NCBI RefSeq assembly: GCF_001956985.1
Contig: NZ_CP019082.1
Location: 1,612,001 to 1,676,000, forward strand
DNA: 64,000 nucleotides
Direction: 5' to 3'
Origin: Paludisphaera borealis
Lineage (GTDB): Bacteria > Planctomycetota > Planctomycetia > Isosphaerales > Isosphaeraceae
Positions 26,469 through 35,462 of the stretch are shown here, piece by piece (the first letter of the stretch is position 1; the number at the start of each line of letters is the position of its first letter). Under the pieces are notes generated by a model, which had not been told where the DNA came from, ran no database searches, and saw only the letters and a program-made list of their open reading frames with translations. A program made the position numbers and the translations under genes.

Positions 26469-27482
26469 ATGCAGGGCAAACCGCTGGTCATGCTGGCCCT
26501 GGCGGGCACGCTAGGGCTCGGCGCGATGCTGATGACAAGTCGCCTGCTGAGCAAGAAGTCGACGTCCGAGGAGCCGACGCGCGACGTGCTGGTGGCCGTG
26601 CGCGACTTCAAGGAGGAGGAGATCCTCAAGCCCGACATGCTCAAGACGGTGCGTATGGCCGAGTCGGCGGTTCCCGTAGGCGCCTTCGCATCCGCCCAGG
26701 ACGTCGCCGACCGCTGGGTGCGGACGGCTGTGCTCGAAGGCGAGCCGGTCGTCGAGCGGAAGCTCGGCCCCAAGGGGTCGCCTCCCGGCCTGGTCGCCAA
26801 CATCCCCAAGGGCAAGCGCGCCTTCGCGGTCGAGGTCAATGAGCAGTCGGGCGTCTCAGGCTTCATCCTGCCGAGCCACCGAGTCGACGTGATCAAATTC
26901 GAGAACAGCGACGACGCGGTTAAGCGAGGCCAGACGATCCTCCAGGACGTTCTGGTTCTGGCCGCGGGGCAAGTGTTCGTGAAGTCCGAGGAGAAGTCGC
27001 TCCAGAGTCGAACGGTGACGCTCGCCGTCAGCCCCGACGAGGTCGACGTCCTGGTCGCCGCGAAGTCGAAAGGCACGCTCTCGCTGGCTCTCCGAGGCGT
27101 CAACGATCACGACGTCATCGAGCGCCCTGAGCCCCCTCCCGCGACCGACGACGGCGCAGAGAAGAAAAAACAGATCGAGCTGGAGAAAACCATCGCCCAG
27201 TTGAAGCAGGACCATGAGCAGGAGAAGAAGCGGCGGATCGAGCTGGAAAAAGCAGCACTGAAAACGCCGCCGGTCCCCAGCCGGATGGGATACATCTATC
27301 GTATTCCTGGGAGTAAGCAAGAGCCATTCTTTCTGGCCGGCCGGGCTTCCCAGCCATCTCCGCCCTTGCCCCCCGAGACGCCGCCGGAGTCGCCTGACGA
27401 TTCCGAGGACGTGCCTCAGGCCTCTCCCACGTCGCTCGTGGCTGGCGGCCTCGTGGGGGCGAGCCGGGAGAACAAACCGTGA
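26469..27482 (+). CDS. cpaB: Flp pilus assembly protein CpaB/RcpC
   Basis: 337 residues. An N-terminal membrane anchor (LVMLALAGTLGLGAMLM) is followed by a SAF-like domain (RDVLVAVRDFKEEEILKPDM) and the CpaB core with IPKGKRAFAVEVNEQSGVSG and PSHRVDVIKF. This periplasmic subunit normally sits beside the outer-membrane secretin. Unusually, residues 224-262 form a highly charged coiled coil (KKKQIELEKTIAQLKQDHE) followed by a Pro-rich tail not found in standard CpaB. It follows tadV by 41 bases. The secretin gene (cpaC/rcpA) that usually comes next is absent. Confidence 0.9.
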   Translation: MQGKPLVMLALAGTLGLGAMLMTSRLLSKKSTSEEPTRDVLVAVRDFKEEEILKPDMLKTVRMAESAVPVGAFASAQDVADRWVRTAVLEGEPVVERKLGPKGSPPGLVANIPKGKRAFAVEVNEQSGVSGFILPSHRVDVIKFENSDDAVKRGQTILQDVLVLAAGQVFVKSEEKSLQSRTVTLAVSPDEVDVLVAAKSKGTLSLALRGVNDHDVIERPEPPPATDDGAEKKKQIELEKTIAQLKQDHEQEKKRRIELEKAALKTPPVPSRMGYIYRIPGSKQEPFFLAGRASQPSPPLPPETPPESPDDSEDVPQASPTSLVAGGLVGASRENKP

Positions 27483-27549
27483 CGCGAGCCGCCGCGCGAG
27501 CCGACCAACGACACCCCGCTGCCCAGCGTCTTCCGAGATCTCGAGCTTA

Positions 27550-28737
27550 ATGATGAAGGATGTGATCCGAGTCGTCCTGGTCGACCCAAGCGAGCCTTCG
27601 CGGACAAACCTCCAGCGACTCGTGCAGGGGGTTGCGTCGCTCTGGACGGCCGAGGTTCTGACCACCTGCCAGGGAATGGCCGGCCGGATCGCCGAGATCA
27701 ACCCCGACCTGTGCGTGATCGGCCTCGACGCCGACCCCGCTCAGGCGCTTGAGCTGATCGCCCAGATCCACGCGACGGCCCCGTCCGTCGTCGTGCTGCC
27801 GGCGAGCGCGACGGCTGACAGTACCCTGATCTTGAAAGCCGTTCGCGCGGGAGCTCGCGAGTTCCTCACTTTGCCGTCGGAGCCGACCGAGCTTCACGAG
27901 ATCGCCGCGCGCCTTTGCACCGCGCGGGAGGGGCGGAAAAGCATCGCGATCCGGGGGCCTCAGATCGTCGCGGTGACCGGCGCGGCCGGCGGCGTCGGCA
28001 GCACGTCGGTCGCCGTCAACCTCGCCGCGTCACTGGCCCTGCGCAAGAGTCAGGAGTGCCTGCTGCTCGACTTCGACCTCATGTTCGGCGCGGTCGACGT
28101 CTGTCTCGACATCATCCCCGACAACACGCTCTCGACGATACTCCAGAGCTTCGACCGCCTTGACCAGACGCTCCTGAAGCGATCCCTGACGCGCCATCGC
28201 TCTGGGCTTTACGTCCTCCCCCACCCCGTCGCTATGGAAGACGCCGCCAAGATCGACCCCGAGAGCTTGCGGCGTTTCCTGATGCTGCTGAAATCGGCGT
28301 TTCCCGCCCTGGTCATCGACACGAGCAAAGGGCTGCAAGCGTCGGATTTCGTCGCCTTCGAGATGGCTGACGTGATTCTCATAGTGGTCACGCTGGATCT
28401 GACATGCCTTCGCAACACGGCGCGGTTGCTCAACCTGTTCCGGCAGTTCGACGGCATGGTCGACCGCGTCAAGATCGTTGTCAACCGCGCTGGGTCGTTC
28501 GAAAACGAGATCAGTCTGAGCAAGGCCGAGGAGACCTTGAAAGCGCCGATTTTCCGCCAGATCCCTAACGCGTCGAAACCGTTCCAGGCGTCGCGGATCA
28601 AGGGCGCCCCGCTCTCCGAGGCCGCGCCGGGGACCCGCGTGTATCAAGACTTTCTCGAATTGACCGGCGCGCTCTGGCCCGAATCTCCGTCGGAGAATCA
28701 GAAGCCGCGCAAGGGACTGTTCGCCGCGTTCTTTTGA
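27550..28737 (+). CDS. tadZ: Pilus assembly ATPase-like protein TadZ/CpaE
   Basis: 395 residues. An N-terminal atypical receiver domain (about 5-125) is followed by a MinD/ParA-fold domain from about 137. TadZ localises the Tad machine to a cell pole. The P-loop reads TGAAGGVGSTSVA, where both usual MinD-type lysines are missing; deviant P-loops are common in TadZ. Other MinD-like segments are CLLLDFDLMFGAVDVCLDI, FPALVIDTSKGLQASDF and VKIVVNRAGSFENEI. ATG codons at 27550 and 27553 are adjacent. It is 67 bases after cpaB in the same operon. Confidence 0.9.
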   Translation: MMKDVIRVVLVDPSEPSRTNLQRLVQGVASLWTAEVLTTCQGMAGRIAEINPDLCVIGLDADPAQALELIAQIHATAPSVVVLPASATADSTLILKAVRAGAREFLTLPSEPTELHEIAARLCTAREGRKSIAIRGPQIVAVTGAAGGVGSTSVAVNLAASLALRKSQECLLLDFDLMFGAVDVCLDIIPDNTLSTILQSFDRLDQTLLKRSLTRHRSGLYVLPHPVAMEDAAKIDPESLRRFLMLLKSAFPALVIDTSKGLQASDFVAFEMADVILIVVTLDLTCLRNTARLLNLFRQFDGMVDRVKIVVNRAGSFENEISLSKAEETLKAPIFRQIPNASKPFQASRIKGAPLSEAAPGTRVYQDFLELTGALWPESPSENQKPRKGLFAAFF

Positions 28738-28799
28738 ATTGAGAACGACGCCGGACGGCGGTATCGACCGTCGCGCGACGTCTTCAGGAGTGTTTTGTC

Positions 28800-30272
28800 A
28801 TGCTGCGAGGATTGACCCGTGGTCCGTTCGGGGCGAGGCCCGCGCTGGGAGGGCTTGCCGAGGCCGTCGCGGTCGAGCCTACGTCGACCGTCGCGGAGGC
28901 CTCCGGCCAGCCGGCGCCGAGCTATGTCCCGCCCCCGGTCGCGCCGATGCCTGAACCGGAGCCGCCGCGGAAGCCCGAGGGGCCCTCCGAAGCCGAGCAG
29001 CAGTACGAGACGCTCAAGCGTCACATTCACATGCAGCTCGTCGACCGGCTCGACATGAACCGGGTCGCCGAGATGGACCCGAAGACTCTCCGCAACGAGA
29101 TCCGGGCGCTTGTCGAGCAGCTTTGCGACACCGAGAACCCGCTGCTCAACCGCAACGAACGCCAGCGGCTGGTCAACGAGGTCCTCGACGAGACGTTCGG
29201 CTTCGGCCCGCTCGAACTGCTGCTCAAGGACGACAAGATCGGCGACATCATGATCAACGGCCCCAAGAAGGTCTATATCGAGAAGGGGGGGCGGATTCAG
29301 AAGTCGGAGGTCGTCTTCCGTGACAACGACCACCTGTTGCAGATCATCGACCGGATCGTTTCGCGCGTCGGCCGCCGGGTCGACGAAACCTCGCCGATGG
29401 TCGACGCCCGGCTCCCCAACGGCTCGCGGTTCAACGCCATCATCCCCCCCCTGGCCCTCGACGGCCCGACCGTCACCATCCGCTTGTTCGGCTCCAAGCC
29501 CCTCTCGCAGCACGACCTTCTCAAGTTCAAGGCGTTCACGCCCGAGATGCTCACGCTCATGGAAGGGGCGATGAAGGCCCGGCTCAACATCATCATTTCG
29601 GGCGGCACCGGCTCGGGCAAAACCACGCTCTTGAATACGCTGTCGAGCTTCATTCAGCCCGATCACCGGGTCATCACGATCGAGGACGCCGCCGAGCTTC
29701 AGCTCCAGCAAGACCACGTCGTCCGGCTCGAAACCCGGCCCCCCAACATCGAGGGCCGAGGCGCGGTGACCGCCACCGACCTCGTCAAAAACGCCCTCCG
29801 AATGCGGCCCGACCGGATCATCATCGGGGAGTGCCGGGGAGCCGAGACGCTCGACATGATCCAGGCGATGAACACCGGCCACGAGGGGTCGATGACCACC
29901 GTCCACGCCAACACACCCCGCGACGCCATGAGCCGTCTCGAAACCATGATCAGCATGGCCGGCCTCGAACTTCCGATCCGCGCGTTGCGGTCGCAGTTCG
30001 CCTCGGCCGTCGACCTCATCATCCAGGCCAGCCGCCTTCAGGGAGGCCCGCGCAAGGTGACGAGCATCTCGGAGGTGGTCGGCATGGAGGGCGACACGAT
30101 CATCATGCAAGAAATCTTCGCCTTCCGTCTGATCGGCGTCGACGCCGACGGTCGCGCGTTTGGCGAATTCTCGTCGACCGGAATCCGGCCGACGTTCATG
30201 GACCGCCTCGAATCGTCGGGGGTGCACGTCTCGCCCGAGATCTTCCGTCAAAAGGTGCTGCTCAAGGACTGA
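28800..30272 (+). CDS. tadA: Type II/IV secretion ATPase TadA/CpaF
   Basis: 490 residues. It powers pilus assembly at the inner membrane. A Pro-rich N-terminal linker precedes the CpaF N-domain. The Walker A motif is [14 protein letters not shown] (about residue 268), with Asp box [20 protein letters not shown], Walker [20 protein letters not shown] and the His box [20 protein letters not shown]. All catalytic elements are intact. The start ATG 28800 follows TadZ by 62 bases. It is the best-conserved gene of the locus. Confidence 0.96.
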   Translation: MLRGLTRGPFGARPALGGLAEAVAVEPTSTVAEASGQPAPSYVPPPVAPMPEPEPPRKPEGPSEAEQQYETLKRHIHMQLVDRLDMNRVAEMDPKTLRNEIRALVEQLCDTENPLLNRNERQRLVNEVLDETFGFGPLELLLKDDKIGDIMINGPKKVYIEKGGRIQKSEVVFRDNDHLLQIIDRIVSRVGRRVDETSPMVDARLPNGSRFNAIIPPLALDGPTVTIRLFGSKPLSQHDLLKFKAFTPEMLTLMEGAMKARLNIIISGGTGSGKTTLLNTLSSFIQPDHRVITIEDAAELQLQQDHVVRLETRPPNIEGRGAVTATDLVKNALRMRPDRIIIGECRGAETLDMIQAMNTGHEGSMTTVHANTPRDAMSRLETMISMAGLELPIRALRSQFASAVDLIIQASRLQGGPRKVTSISEVVGMEGDTIIMQEIFAFRLIGVDADGRAFGEFSSTGIRPTFMDRLESSGVHVSPEIFRQKVLLKD

Positions 30273-30291
30273 CCCACGGAGTTCGACCACG

Positions 30292-31263
30292 ATGGACGCG
30301 ACGTTGCTGATATCACTGGCGATCGGGGCGAGCGTCATGCTCGTCGTGGCGGCGCTCGGCGGCATGACGTCCGCCGCGACGGCCCCGGCCGACCAGCGTC
30401 TGGAGGGCTTGACCAGCGGCGTCAAGGGCCGGGCCAAGGCCGATCTCTCCAGCGGCATCCTGTTGCGGCCGTCGGCCATCAACCTCGGCGGCGGCTCGCT
30501 CTGGACGAGGCTGATCCCTGATCCCGAGCGACTCAACACGCTCTACGAGCAGGCTGACGTCAGTCTGCCCTTCAACCGGTTCATGATGATCGTCGTCGGC
30601 CTGGGAGTCGTGGGGGCGCTCGCCGCGTTCGCGTTCGGGCTCTCGCCGCTGCTTGCGCCGCTGGCGGGCGGGTTCCTCGCGGCGATCCCTTTTTTCTGGC
30701 TCATGAAGCGGCGGAGCAATCGGATCAGGGCGTTCGTCGACGCCATGCCCGAAGCCGTCGAGCTGATCAGTCGCGCCCTTCGCGCCGGCCACGGCCTGGC
30801 GTCGGGCCTCAGGCTCGTCGCCGAGGAGATGAAGGGGCCGATCGCCGACGAGTTCCACCGCGTCTTCGAGGAGCAAAACCTCGGCGTGCCGATCGAGATC
30901 TCGCTCCGCAACCTGGCCGACCGGATACCGACTATGGACGTCCGGTTCTTCGTGATCGCCGTCGTCATCCAGCGCGCCACCGGCGGCGACCTCGCCGAAG
31001 TCCTCGACAAGATCGGTCGCCTGATCCGCCAGCGATTCGAACTGATGGGACATGTCAAGGCGCTCACGGCCGAGGGAAGGCTCTCGGGAATCGTCCTGTT
31101 GGCCCTTCCTCCGGGTCTTTTGGCATTCCTTTCATTTACGAACTATAAGTATGTCAGCCCCCTGTTCACGACGCCCGTGGGAACCAAGATGCTGGCCGCG
31201 ACCGTCGCCTTCCAGCTCCTGGGAGCCTGGATGATCAACAAGATCGTGGCCATCAAGGTGTGA
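30292..31263 (+). CDS. tadB: Type II secretion F-domain protein TadB
   Basis: 323 residues from ATG 30292; a longer frame from 30160 runs into tadA and is rejected. It is an inner-membrane platform protein with an N-terminal anchor, helices at FNRFMMIVVGLGVVGALAAF and LLAPLAGGFLAAIPFFWLM, and a T2SSF domain with the typical DAMPEAVELISRALRAGHG and FFVIAVVIQRATGGDLAEVL. Two terminal helices complete it. It partners TadC and binds the TadA ATPase. It lies 19 bases after tadA. Confidence 0.94.
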   Translation: MDATLLISLAIGASVMLVVAALGGMTSAATAPADQRLEGLTSGVKGRAKADLSSGILLRPSAINLGGGSLWTRLIPDPERLNTLYEQADVSLPFNRFMMIVVGLGVVGALAAFAFGLSPLLAPLAGGFLAAIPFFWLMKRRSNRIRAFVDAMPEAVELISRALRAGHGLASGLRLVAEEMKGPIADEFHRVFEEQNLGVPIEISLRNLADRIPTMDVRFFVIAVVIQRATGGDLAEVLDKIGRLIRQRFELMGHVKALTAEGRLSGIVLLALPPGLLAFLSFTNYKYVSPLFTTPVGTKMLAATVAFQLLGAWMINKIVAIKV

Positions 31264-31269
31264 CCCGCG

Positions 31270-32223
31270 ATGATCCTGACTCTCGAAACTATGGTACCGC
31301 TGGTCGTCTTCGCGGCGATCACCCTGGCCGTCTGGGCGTGCCTGAGCGCCTTCGCCGGTCGGCCGGCGGCCGGCGACGAACGGCTCCGGCGGATCATGAA
31401 CCCCGCCAACGGGCGGCAGGCGTCCGAGGAGTCGATCGCCAAGCGGCAAGAGCGATTCCACAAGCAGGTCACCCAGGCGGCCGACAAGCTCGGTCGATCG
31501 TTGCGTCCGTCCGACGCCGAGGAACTGGGCAAGGTTCGGGTCAAACTTCTCAACGCCGGCTTCCGTCACGAGCAGTCCGTCGCCGTCTTCTACGGCGCCA
31601 AGTTGATCCTGCTGCTGGTGGGCCTGGCCATCGCGTTTCCGGTGCTGTTTCTCAGGTCGGGGATGACGACCAACACGCTGACCCTGACGATCATCGGCGG
31701 CGCGGTCGGCTTCTATCTGCCGGGAATGATCGTCGATTCGTTCAAGAAGCGGCGGTTCGAGGCGATCTTCCTCGGCCTGCCCGACGCGCTCGACCTGATG
31801 GTCGTCTGCATCGAAGCCGGGCTCGGCCTCGACGCCGCCATGCGGCGCGTGACGTCAGAGCTGTCGACCTCGTGCCCCGTCCTCTGCGAAGAGTTCGCCA
31901 TCGCCAATTTCCAGCTCCAGATGGGCCGCGCGCGGCGCGACGTTCTGCGCGACCTCGGGGTGCGCACCGGCGTCGACGACATGCGGTCGCTGGCCGCCGT
32001 CATCATTCAGGCCGAGAAGTTCGGCGCGAGCGTCGGCTCCGCGCTTCGCGTTCAATCCGACGCCATGCGGCTCAAGCGGCGGCACCTGGCGGAAGAACGA
32101 GCCGCGAAGACCGCCGTGAAGATCATGATCCCGCTGATTCTCTTCATCTTTCCAGGCGTCTTCGTCGTGCTGGTCGGTCCTGCGGCAATCCAGATCGCCA
32201 CGGTCATGATGAAGAAAGGCTGA
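31270..32223 (+). CDS. tadC: Type II secretion F-domain protein TadC
   Basis: 317 residues. Second platform protein of the Tad machine. After an N-terminal helix (TMVPLVVFAAITLAVWACL) comes a basic loop, then helices around LILLLVGLAIAFPVLFL and LTLTIIGGAVGFYLPGMI. The T2SSF core reads LPDALDLMVVCIEAGLGLDA and SLAAVIIQAEKFGASVGSAL, and the last helix is IMIPLILFIFPGVFVVLVG. It starts 6 bases after tadB, so coupling is likely. No TadD, TadE, TadF or TadG gene follows. Confidence 0.94.
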   Translation: MILTLETMVPLVVFAAITLAVWACLSAFAGRPAAGDERLRRIMNPANGRQASEESIAKRQERFHKQVTQAADKLGRSLRPSDAEELGKVRVKLLNAGFRHEQSVAVFYGAKLILLLVGLAIAFPVLFLRSGMTTNTLTLTIIGGAVGFYLPGMIVDSFKKRRFEAIFLGLPDALDLMVVCIEAGLGLDAAMRRVTSELSTSCPVLCEEFAIANFQLQMGRARRDVLRDLGVRTGVDDMRSLAAVIIQAEKFGASVGSALRVQSDAMRLKRRHLAEERAAKTAVKIMIPLILFIFPGVFVVLVGPAAIQIATVMMKKG

Positions 32224-32280
32224 GTTCACAAGGCCGAGACGGCTCGGCCGGTCGCAATCGGGAAAGAGTCCGGACCCACC

Positions 32281-32619
32281 ATGCGGAAACAGTCCATCGG
32301 CCTCGACGAGTCCCTTGCCGCCCGCCCTGCCCCGCGGCTGCCTCGGCTCGTCGTCGGCGTCGTGCTGGCGGCCGTGAGCGTCCCTATCCTCTATGAGGGC
32401 GTTTTGCTCTGTGCGGCGAACTGGAAGAGGGCGCTGGGAATGTCGGCCGAAGCGCGCACCCCCGCCCTCGACTGGACCTGCGAACTGCTCGGCCGGCTTC
32501 AGGACGAGGTCGGCGCGATAATCCTGCCGTGCTTCCAGCACGTCCCCTGGCAGCCGTCGCACGTCCTCCTGGCCGCCGGCGTCGCCATGACTCTCTCCAT
32601 GCTGATGCTGAGGCGCTGA
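32281..32619 (+). CDS. Small membrane protein at the end of the Tad operon
   Basis: 112 residues with two hydrophobic segments (LVVGVVLAAVSVPILYEGV and VLLAAGVAMTLSMLML) and a middle region holding three Cys. It lies 57 bases downstream of tadC on the same strand and is probably the last gene of the operon. I do not recognise it as a known Tad component; it is too short for TadD and lacks a pilin-like processing site. Confidence 0.65.
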   Translation: MRKQSIGLDESLAARPAPRLPRLVVGVVLAAVSVPILYEGVLLCAANWKRALGMSAEARTPALDWTCELLGRLQDEVGAIILPCFQHVPWQPSHVLLAAGVAMTLSMLMLRR

Positions 32620-32741
32620 AGCGACGGAACGACGACGACGATCACGACGAAAATACAAGAGTACGGAGTGCGTCCGACTCGGAACGAAAGCACGAGGGGT
32701 TGACAGGTGCGGCCTTCCAAATCATGCTGGCTCTCTGCATT

Positions 32742-32824
32742 GCCGAAGTGGCGGAATGGCAGACGCGCCGGACTCAAAATCCGGTGGGGTAACACCCGTG
32801 TGGGTTCAAGTCCCACCTTCGGTA
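32742..32824 (+). tRNA. tRNA-Leu (anticodon CAA)
   Basis: An 83-nt tRNA. The acceptor arms GCCGAAG and CTTCGGT pair over seven positions, the first being G-U. The anticodon stem (32768-32772 with 32780-32784) is perfect and the loop CTCAAAA gives anticodon CAA, decoding UUG. A variable arm typical of class II tRNA-Leu and the T loop GTTCAAG are present. The discriminator base is A and CCA is not encoded. It lies 122 bases after the Tad operon. Confidence 0.95.
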
Positions 32825-33394
32825 CTCTTGGCGACGGCGACACGGCTTGTCGCGCTTTCACGGACAGCTTGATTCCTGTTCCCTATCTAACCACGTTCCT
32901 CGGTCCCGGGCTCTCGGGCCGTGGTCGTTTCATCCAGCGTGTTTCGAGTTCCTCCCTCGATGCGCCGTCCAGGCCTCGCTTCCCGGCCTCGAACCGGGAG
33001 TGAAGAGTCGTCCCCATGGCGGCGCTTTCCTGGGACCGAACTGGATGGACTCTCAGCTCATCAAATCATCGGAACGATGTGGTGGAAACGAAACGACCAC
33101 GGTTGAACCGACGACTTCCACCCGTCGTCCCGGCCTGGCCGTAGTGAGTCCTGGCGCGAATCCTGTCGATAAAACCGAACTCCGTGAAGATTCGGAGTGG
33201 TAGTGAGTGTCTGACTAGTTGACACTGATGTACCATCCTGATAGTTCTGGAGAATACGTATTTTGCCATCAGACCTGCATCTGTTTGTCCCGCTGTGGTC
33301 TCTATTAGGTCGTGCGTCCTTACCGAAGGCCTGGCTGAGCTCATCGCCGGCCCTTCCGACCTCAGCGGAAATCACCACTACTGAAGGACACGCA
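32825..33394. other. Non-coding stretch of 570 bases with a candidate promoter
   Basis: Between the tRNA and the lipoprotein gene. Open frames cross it but none has a ribosome binding site or recognisable product. The last 200 bases are noticeably more AT-rich than their surroundings. TTGACA at 33219-33224 followed after 17 bases by TAGTTC is a weak promoter candidate. A GTAGTGAGTC-TGGCGC motif near 33150 also occurs near 16977, so it may be a short dispersed repeat. Confidence 0.4.
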
Positions 33395-33658
33395 ATGCGC
33401 TTCCCGCGACAACTGAGTGCGTTCCGGCTCTGCATGGGAGCTGGTGTGGTTGGTGTTTTGGCTTTGACCGCGGGCTGCGACAGCGGCTCCGCGCCTGAGG
33501 CGACCCCGGCCGACACCGAGAAGGTCCAGAAGAACGAAATGGAAGCTCGCCAGAAGGCTTACGGCAAGCAGGGCGTTGCGGGCGCGAACAGTGCCAAGGC
33601 GGCGAAGGCGGCCGCCCCGGCCGCGGTGACTCCCGCCGCGGAAACCCCCGCCAAGTAA
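33395..33658 (+). CDS. Small lipoprotein, Ala/Lys-rich
   Basis: 87 residues from ATG 33395, with GAAGGA 6 bases upstream. A signal sequence with hydrophobic core GAGVVGVLALTAGC ends in an acceptable lipobox (LTAGC), so Cys28 should be lipidated. The mature part is polar and low-complexity: a Glu/Lys/Gln-rich helix (KVQKNEMEARQKAYGKQG) and an Ala/Pro tail. Small lipoproteins of this kind often accompany DUF1559 genes in planctomycetes, as here. Function unknown. Confidence 0.75.
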   Translation: MRFPRQLSAFRLCMGAGVVGVLALTAGCDSGSAPEATPADTEKVQKNEMEARQKAYGKQGVAGANSAKAAKAAAPAAVTPAAETPAK

Positions 33659-34186
33659 CCGAATCCTCCGCTGCGACTTTTTCGATACGTTGGAACGAAA
33701 TTCGCAGCCGAATGAGGGTTGTTTGACGCTTGACTGACAATGACGGCAGACGCGGGCATCGACCTGAATCTCGTCTCGATCGTCCCCATAGGTTTTCAGC
33801 GAGGCGTGCCACGCTCTCGTCTTGGAGCCGTCCCCAAATCAACCAACCGTTCGTGCGTTGACTTCGATCGCCCCTGAACGGTCTCAGCCGAAGTGAATGC
33901 TGGAATTCCAACGGCGGGGTCGACCTGTCCAAGATCACGCTCCCATGGTCGACTGTGGAGTGGAGAGGAGCGTGCCCTCCTCGTCGCTCGGTCGGCCGAG
34001 TTGAAAAGCCAAGCCAAGCCAGCCTTGCCCAGCCCCGCCAGGTCGTGGTCGGACGTGGGCTCCTGGCACAAGATCAAGTGAAACTTCAAGGCCGGGGGCC
34101 TCGACGCTGCGCGTGGAGGGTCGCCGGGCCTTGTCGACAGTCGGGATTCTTCCGCTCTTATCTTTGTTTTGACCGGAGTTACGTCC
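33659..34186. other. Non-coding stretch of 528 bases upstream of the DUF1559 gene
   Basis: No supported gene. A simple repeat of AAGCC units lies around 34005-34030. GGAG at 34175-34178, 8 bases before the DUF1559 ATG, is its likely ribosome binding site. The region may hold a long 5' leader. I see no hairpin with a T tract and no known riboswitch. Confidence 0.5.
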
Positions 34187-35341
34187 ATGAGTTCCAGTGT
34201 ACGTCGGGGGTTCACTCTAATTGAACTCCTCGTGGTTATCGCCATCATCGCCGTTTTGATCGCCTTGCTCTTGCCCGCCGTCCAGTCCGCCCGCGAGGCC
34301 GCTCGCCGCGCCCAGTGCGTCAACAACCTGAAGCAGATCGGGTTGGCGATGCACAACTACCACCAGTCCGTCGGCACGTTCCCCCAGGGGAAATCGGAGG
34401 CTGCGGCCGATCCGTACCTCCAGAATAAGAATTACGCCGGCTGGACCGAGTGGAGCGCCCACGCCGAGATGCTCCCTTACATGGAGCAGACGCCGATCTA
34501 CAACTCGATCAACTTCATGTATGCGGGTGGTTACAACTCCGCCTCGTTTATCAACGGCACCGCCTGGAAGGCCGTGATCGCCGCTTACATGTGTCCCTCC
34601 GACGGCAACGTCGCGCGCGGCACCGTGTCGATCGGCACTGGCACCCCCAATACGAACAGCTATCGGGGCAGCATTGGCACTACAAGCGCGAGCTGGAACT
34701 GGACGCCGGGTCCTGGCTACTCGTCCGCTCCGCCCGACCCGCTCGGTATTGCCGGCGGTCAGACGAACATCTCCTCCTCGACGGGGGTTTTCACCTACTG
34801 GTACTCGTACGGCATTCGCGACATCACGGACGGCACCTCGAACACGATCGCGTTCTCTGAGTCGCTCGTCGGCGACGTGAGCAACCCGTCCGTGTTCCGG
34901 CCGAATAATTCGGTGACCGGCGTTGGCGGCGCCACCGCCGGGTCCGTGTTCGACGCTTCGATCATTCCGATCGCCACGTTGACCTCCGCACTTCAGGCTT
35001 GCACGCAGGCTTACAAGCAGGGGGCGACCAACGGCAACACCAACATCTCGAACGTGAACGGCAATCGCTGGGGCTGGGGCGCCACCACGATGACCCTGTT
35101 CCACACGATCGTTCCGCCGAACTCGAAGCAGTATTCGTTCAACTCCTGCCGCCAGGACTGCGGCGGCTGCGGTCCGGACGACTCTTCGTTCTCGAACGCC
35201 CAGAGCAACCACCCGGGCGGCGTCAACTGCCTGATGGGCGACGGCTCCGTCAAGTTCATCAAGGATTCGGTCAACATGGTCACCTGGATGCAGTTGGGCA
35301 CCAAGGCCAACGGCGAGGTCATCAGCTCCGACGCTTATTGA
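34187..35341 (+). CDS. DUF1559 pseudopilin-like protein
   Basis: 384 residues. The type IV prepilin-like N-terminus is [20 protein letters not shown] with Glu at +5, followed by the planctomycete H2 motif [20 protein letters not shown]. The DUF1559 body contains [48 protein letters not shown] and the ending [20 protein letters not shown]. Cleavage after the Gly of RRG is expected. These proteins occur in tens of copies per planctomycete genome and probably form surface fibres or an envelope component. A candidate terminator follows at 35395. Confidence 0.95.
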   Translation: MSSSVRRGFTLIELLVVIAIIAVLIALLLPAVQSAREAARRAQCVNNLKQIGLAMHNYHQSVGTFPQGKSEAAADPYLQNKNYAGWTEWSAHAEMLPYMEQTPIYNSINFMYAGGYNSASFINGTAWKAVIAAYMCPSDGNVARGTVSIGTGTPNTNSYRGSIGTTSASWNWTPGPGYSSAPPDPLGIAGGQTNISSSTGVFTYWYSYGIRDITDGTSNTIAFSESLVGDVSNPSVFRPNNSVTGVGGATAGSVFDASIIPIATLTSALQACTQAYKQGATNGNTNISNVNGNRWGWGATTMTLFHTIVPPNSKQYSFNSCRQDCGGCGPDDSSFSNAQSNHPGGVNCLMGDGSVKFIKDSVNMVTWMQLGTKANGEVISSDAY

Positions 35342-35394
35342 TTTAAGCGACGTAGCCGCGTGATCTGAATCGAACGCGACTGTTTTTCCGTCCA

Positions 35395-35427
35395 GGCCCG
35401 GCCGGGCTTCATACTCGGCCGGGTCTT
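35395..35427 (+). terminator. Candidate terminator after the DUF1559 gene
   Basis: A ten-pair GC-rich stem (35395-35404 with 35416-35425, one G-U pair) and an 11-base loop, followed only by TTGTC, so the T tract is weak. Position, 54 bases after the DUF1559 stop, supports a terminating role. Confidence 0.5.
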
Positions 35428-35462
35428 GTCGTTGACTCCGAGGCTTGCGAGGCCGCAACCTG

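Noticed and set aside
32847-33203. 118-codon plus-strand frame after the tRNA
   Set aside because: No ribosome binding site, no domain, mixed composition; better treated as non-coding.
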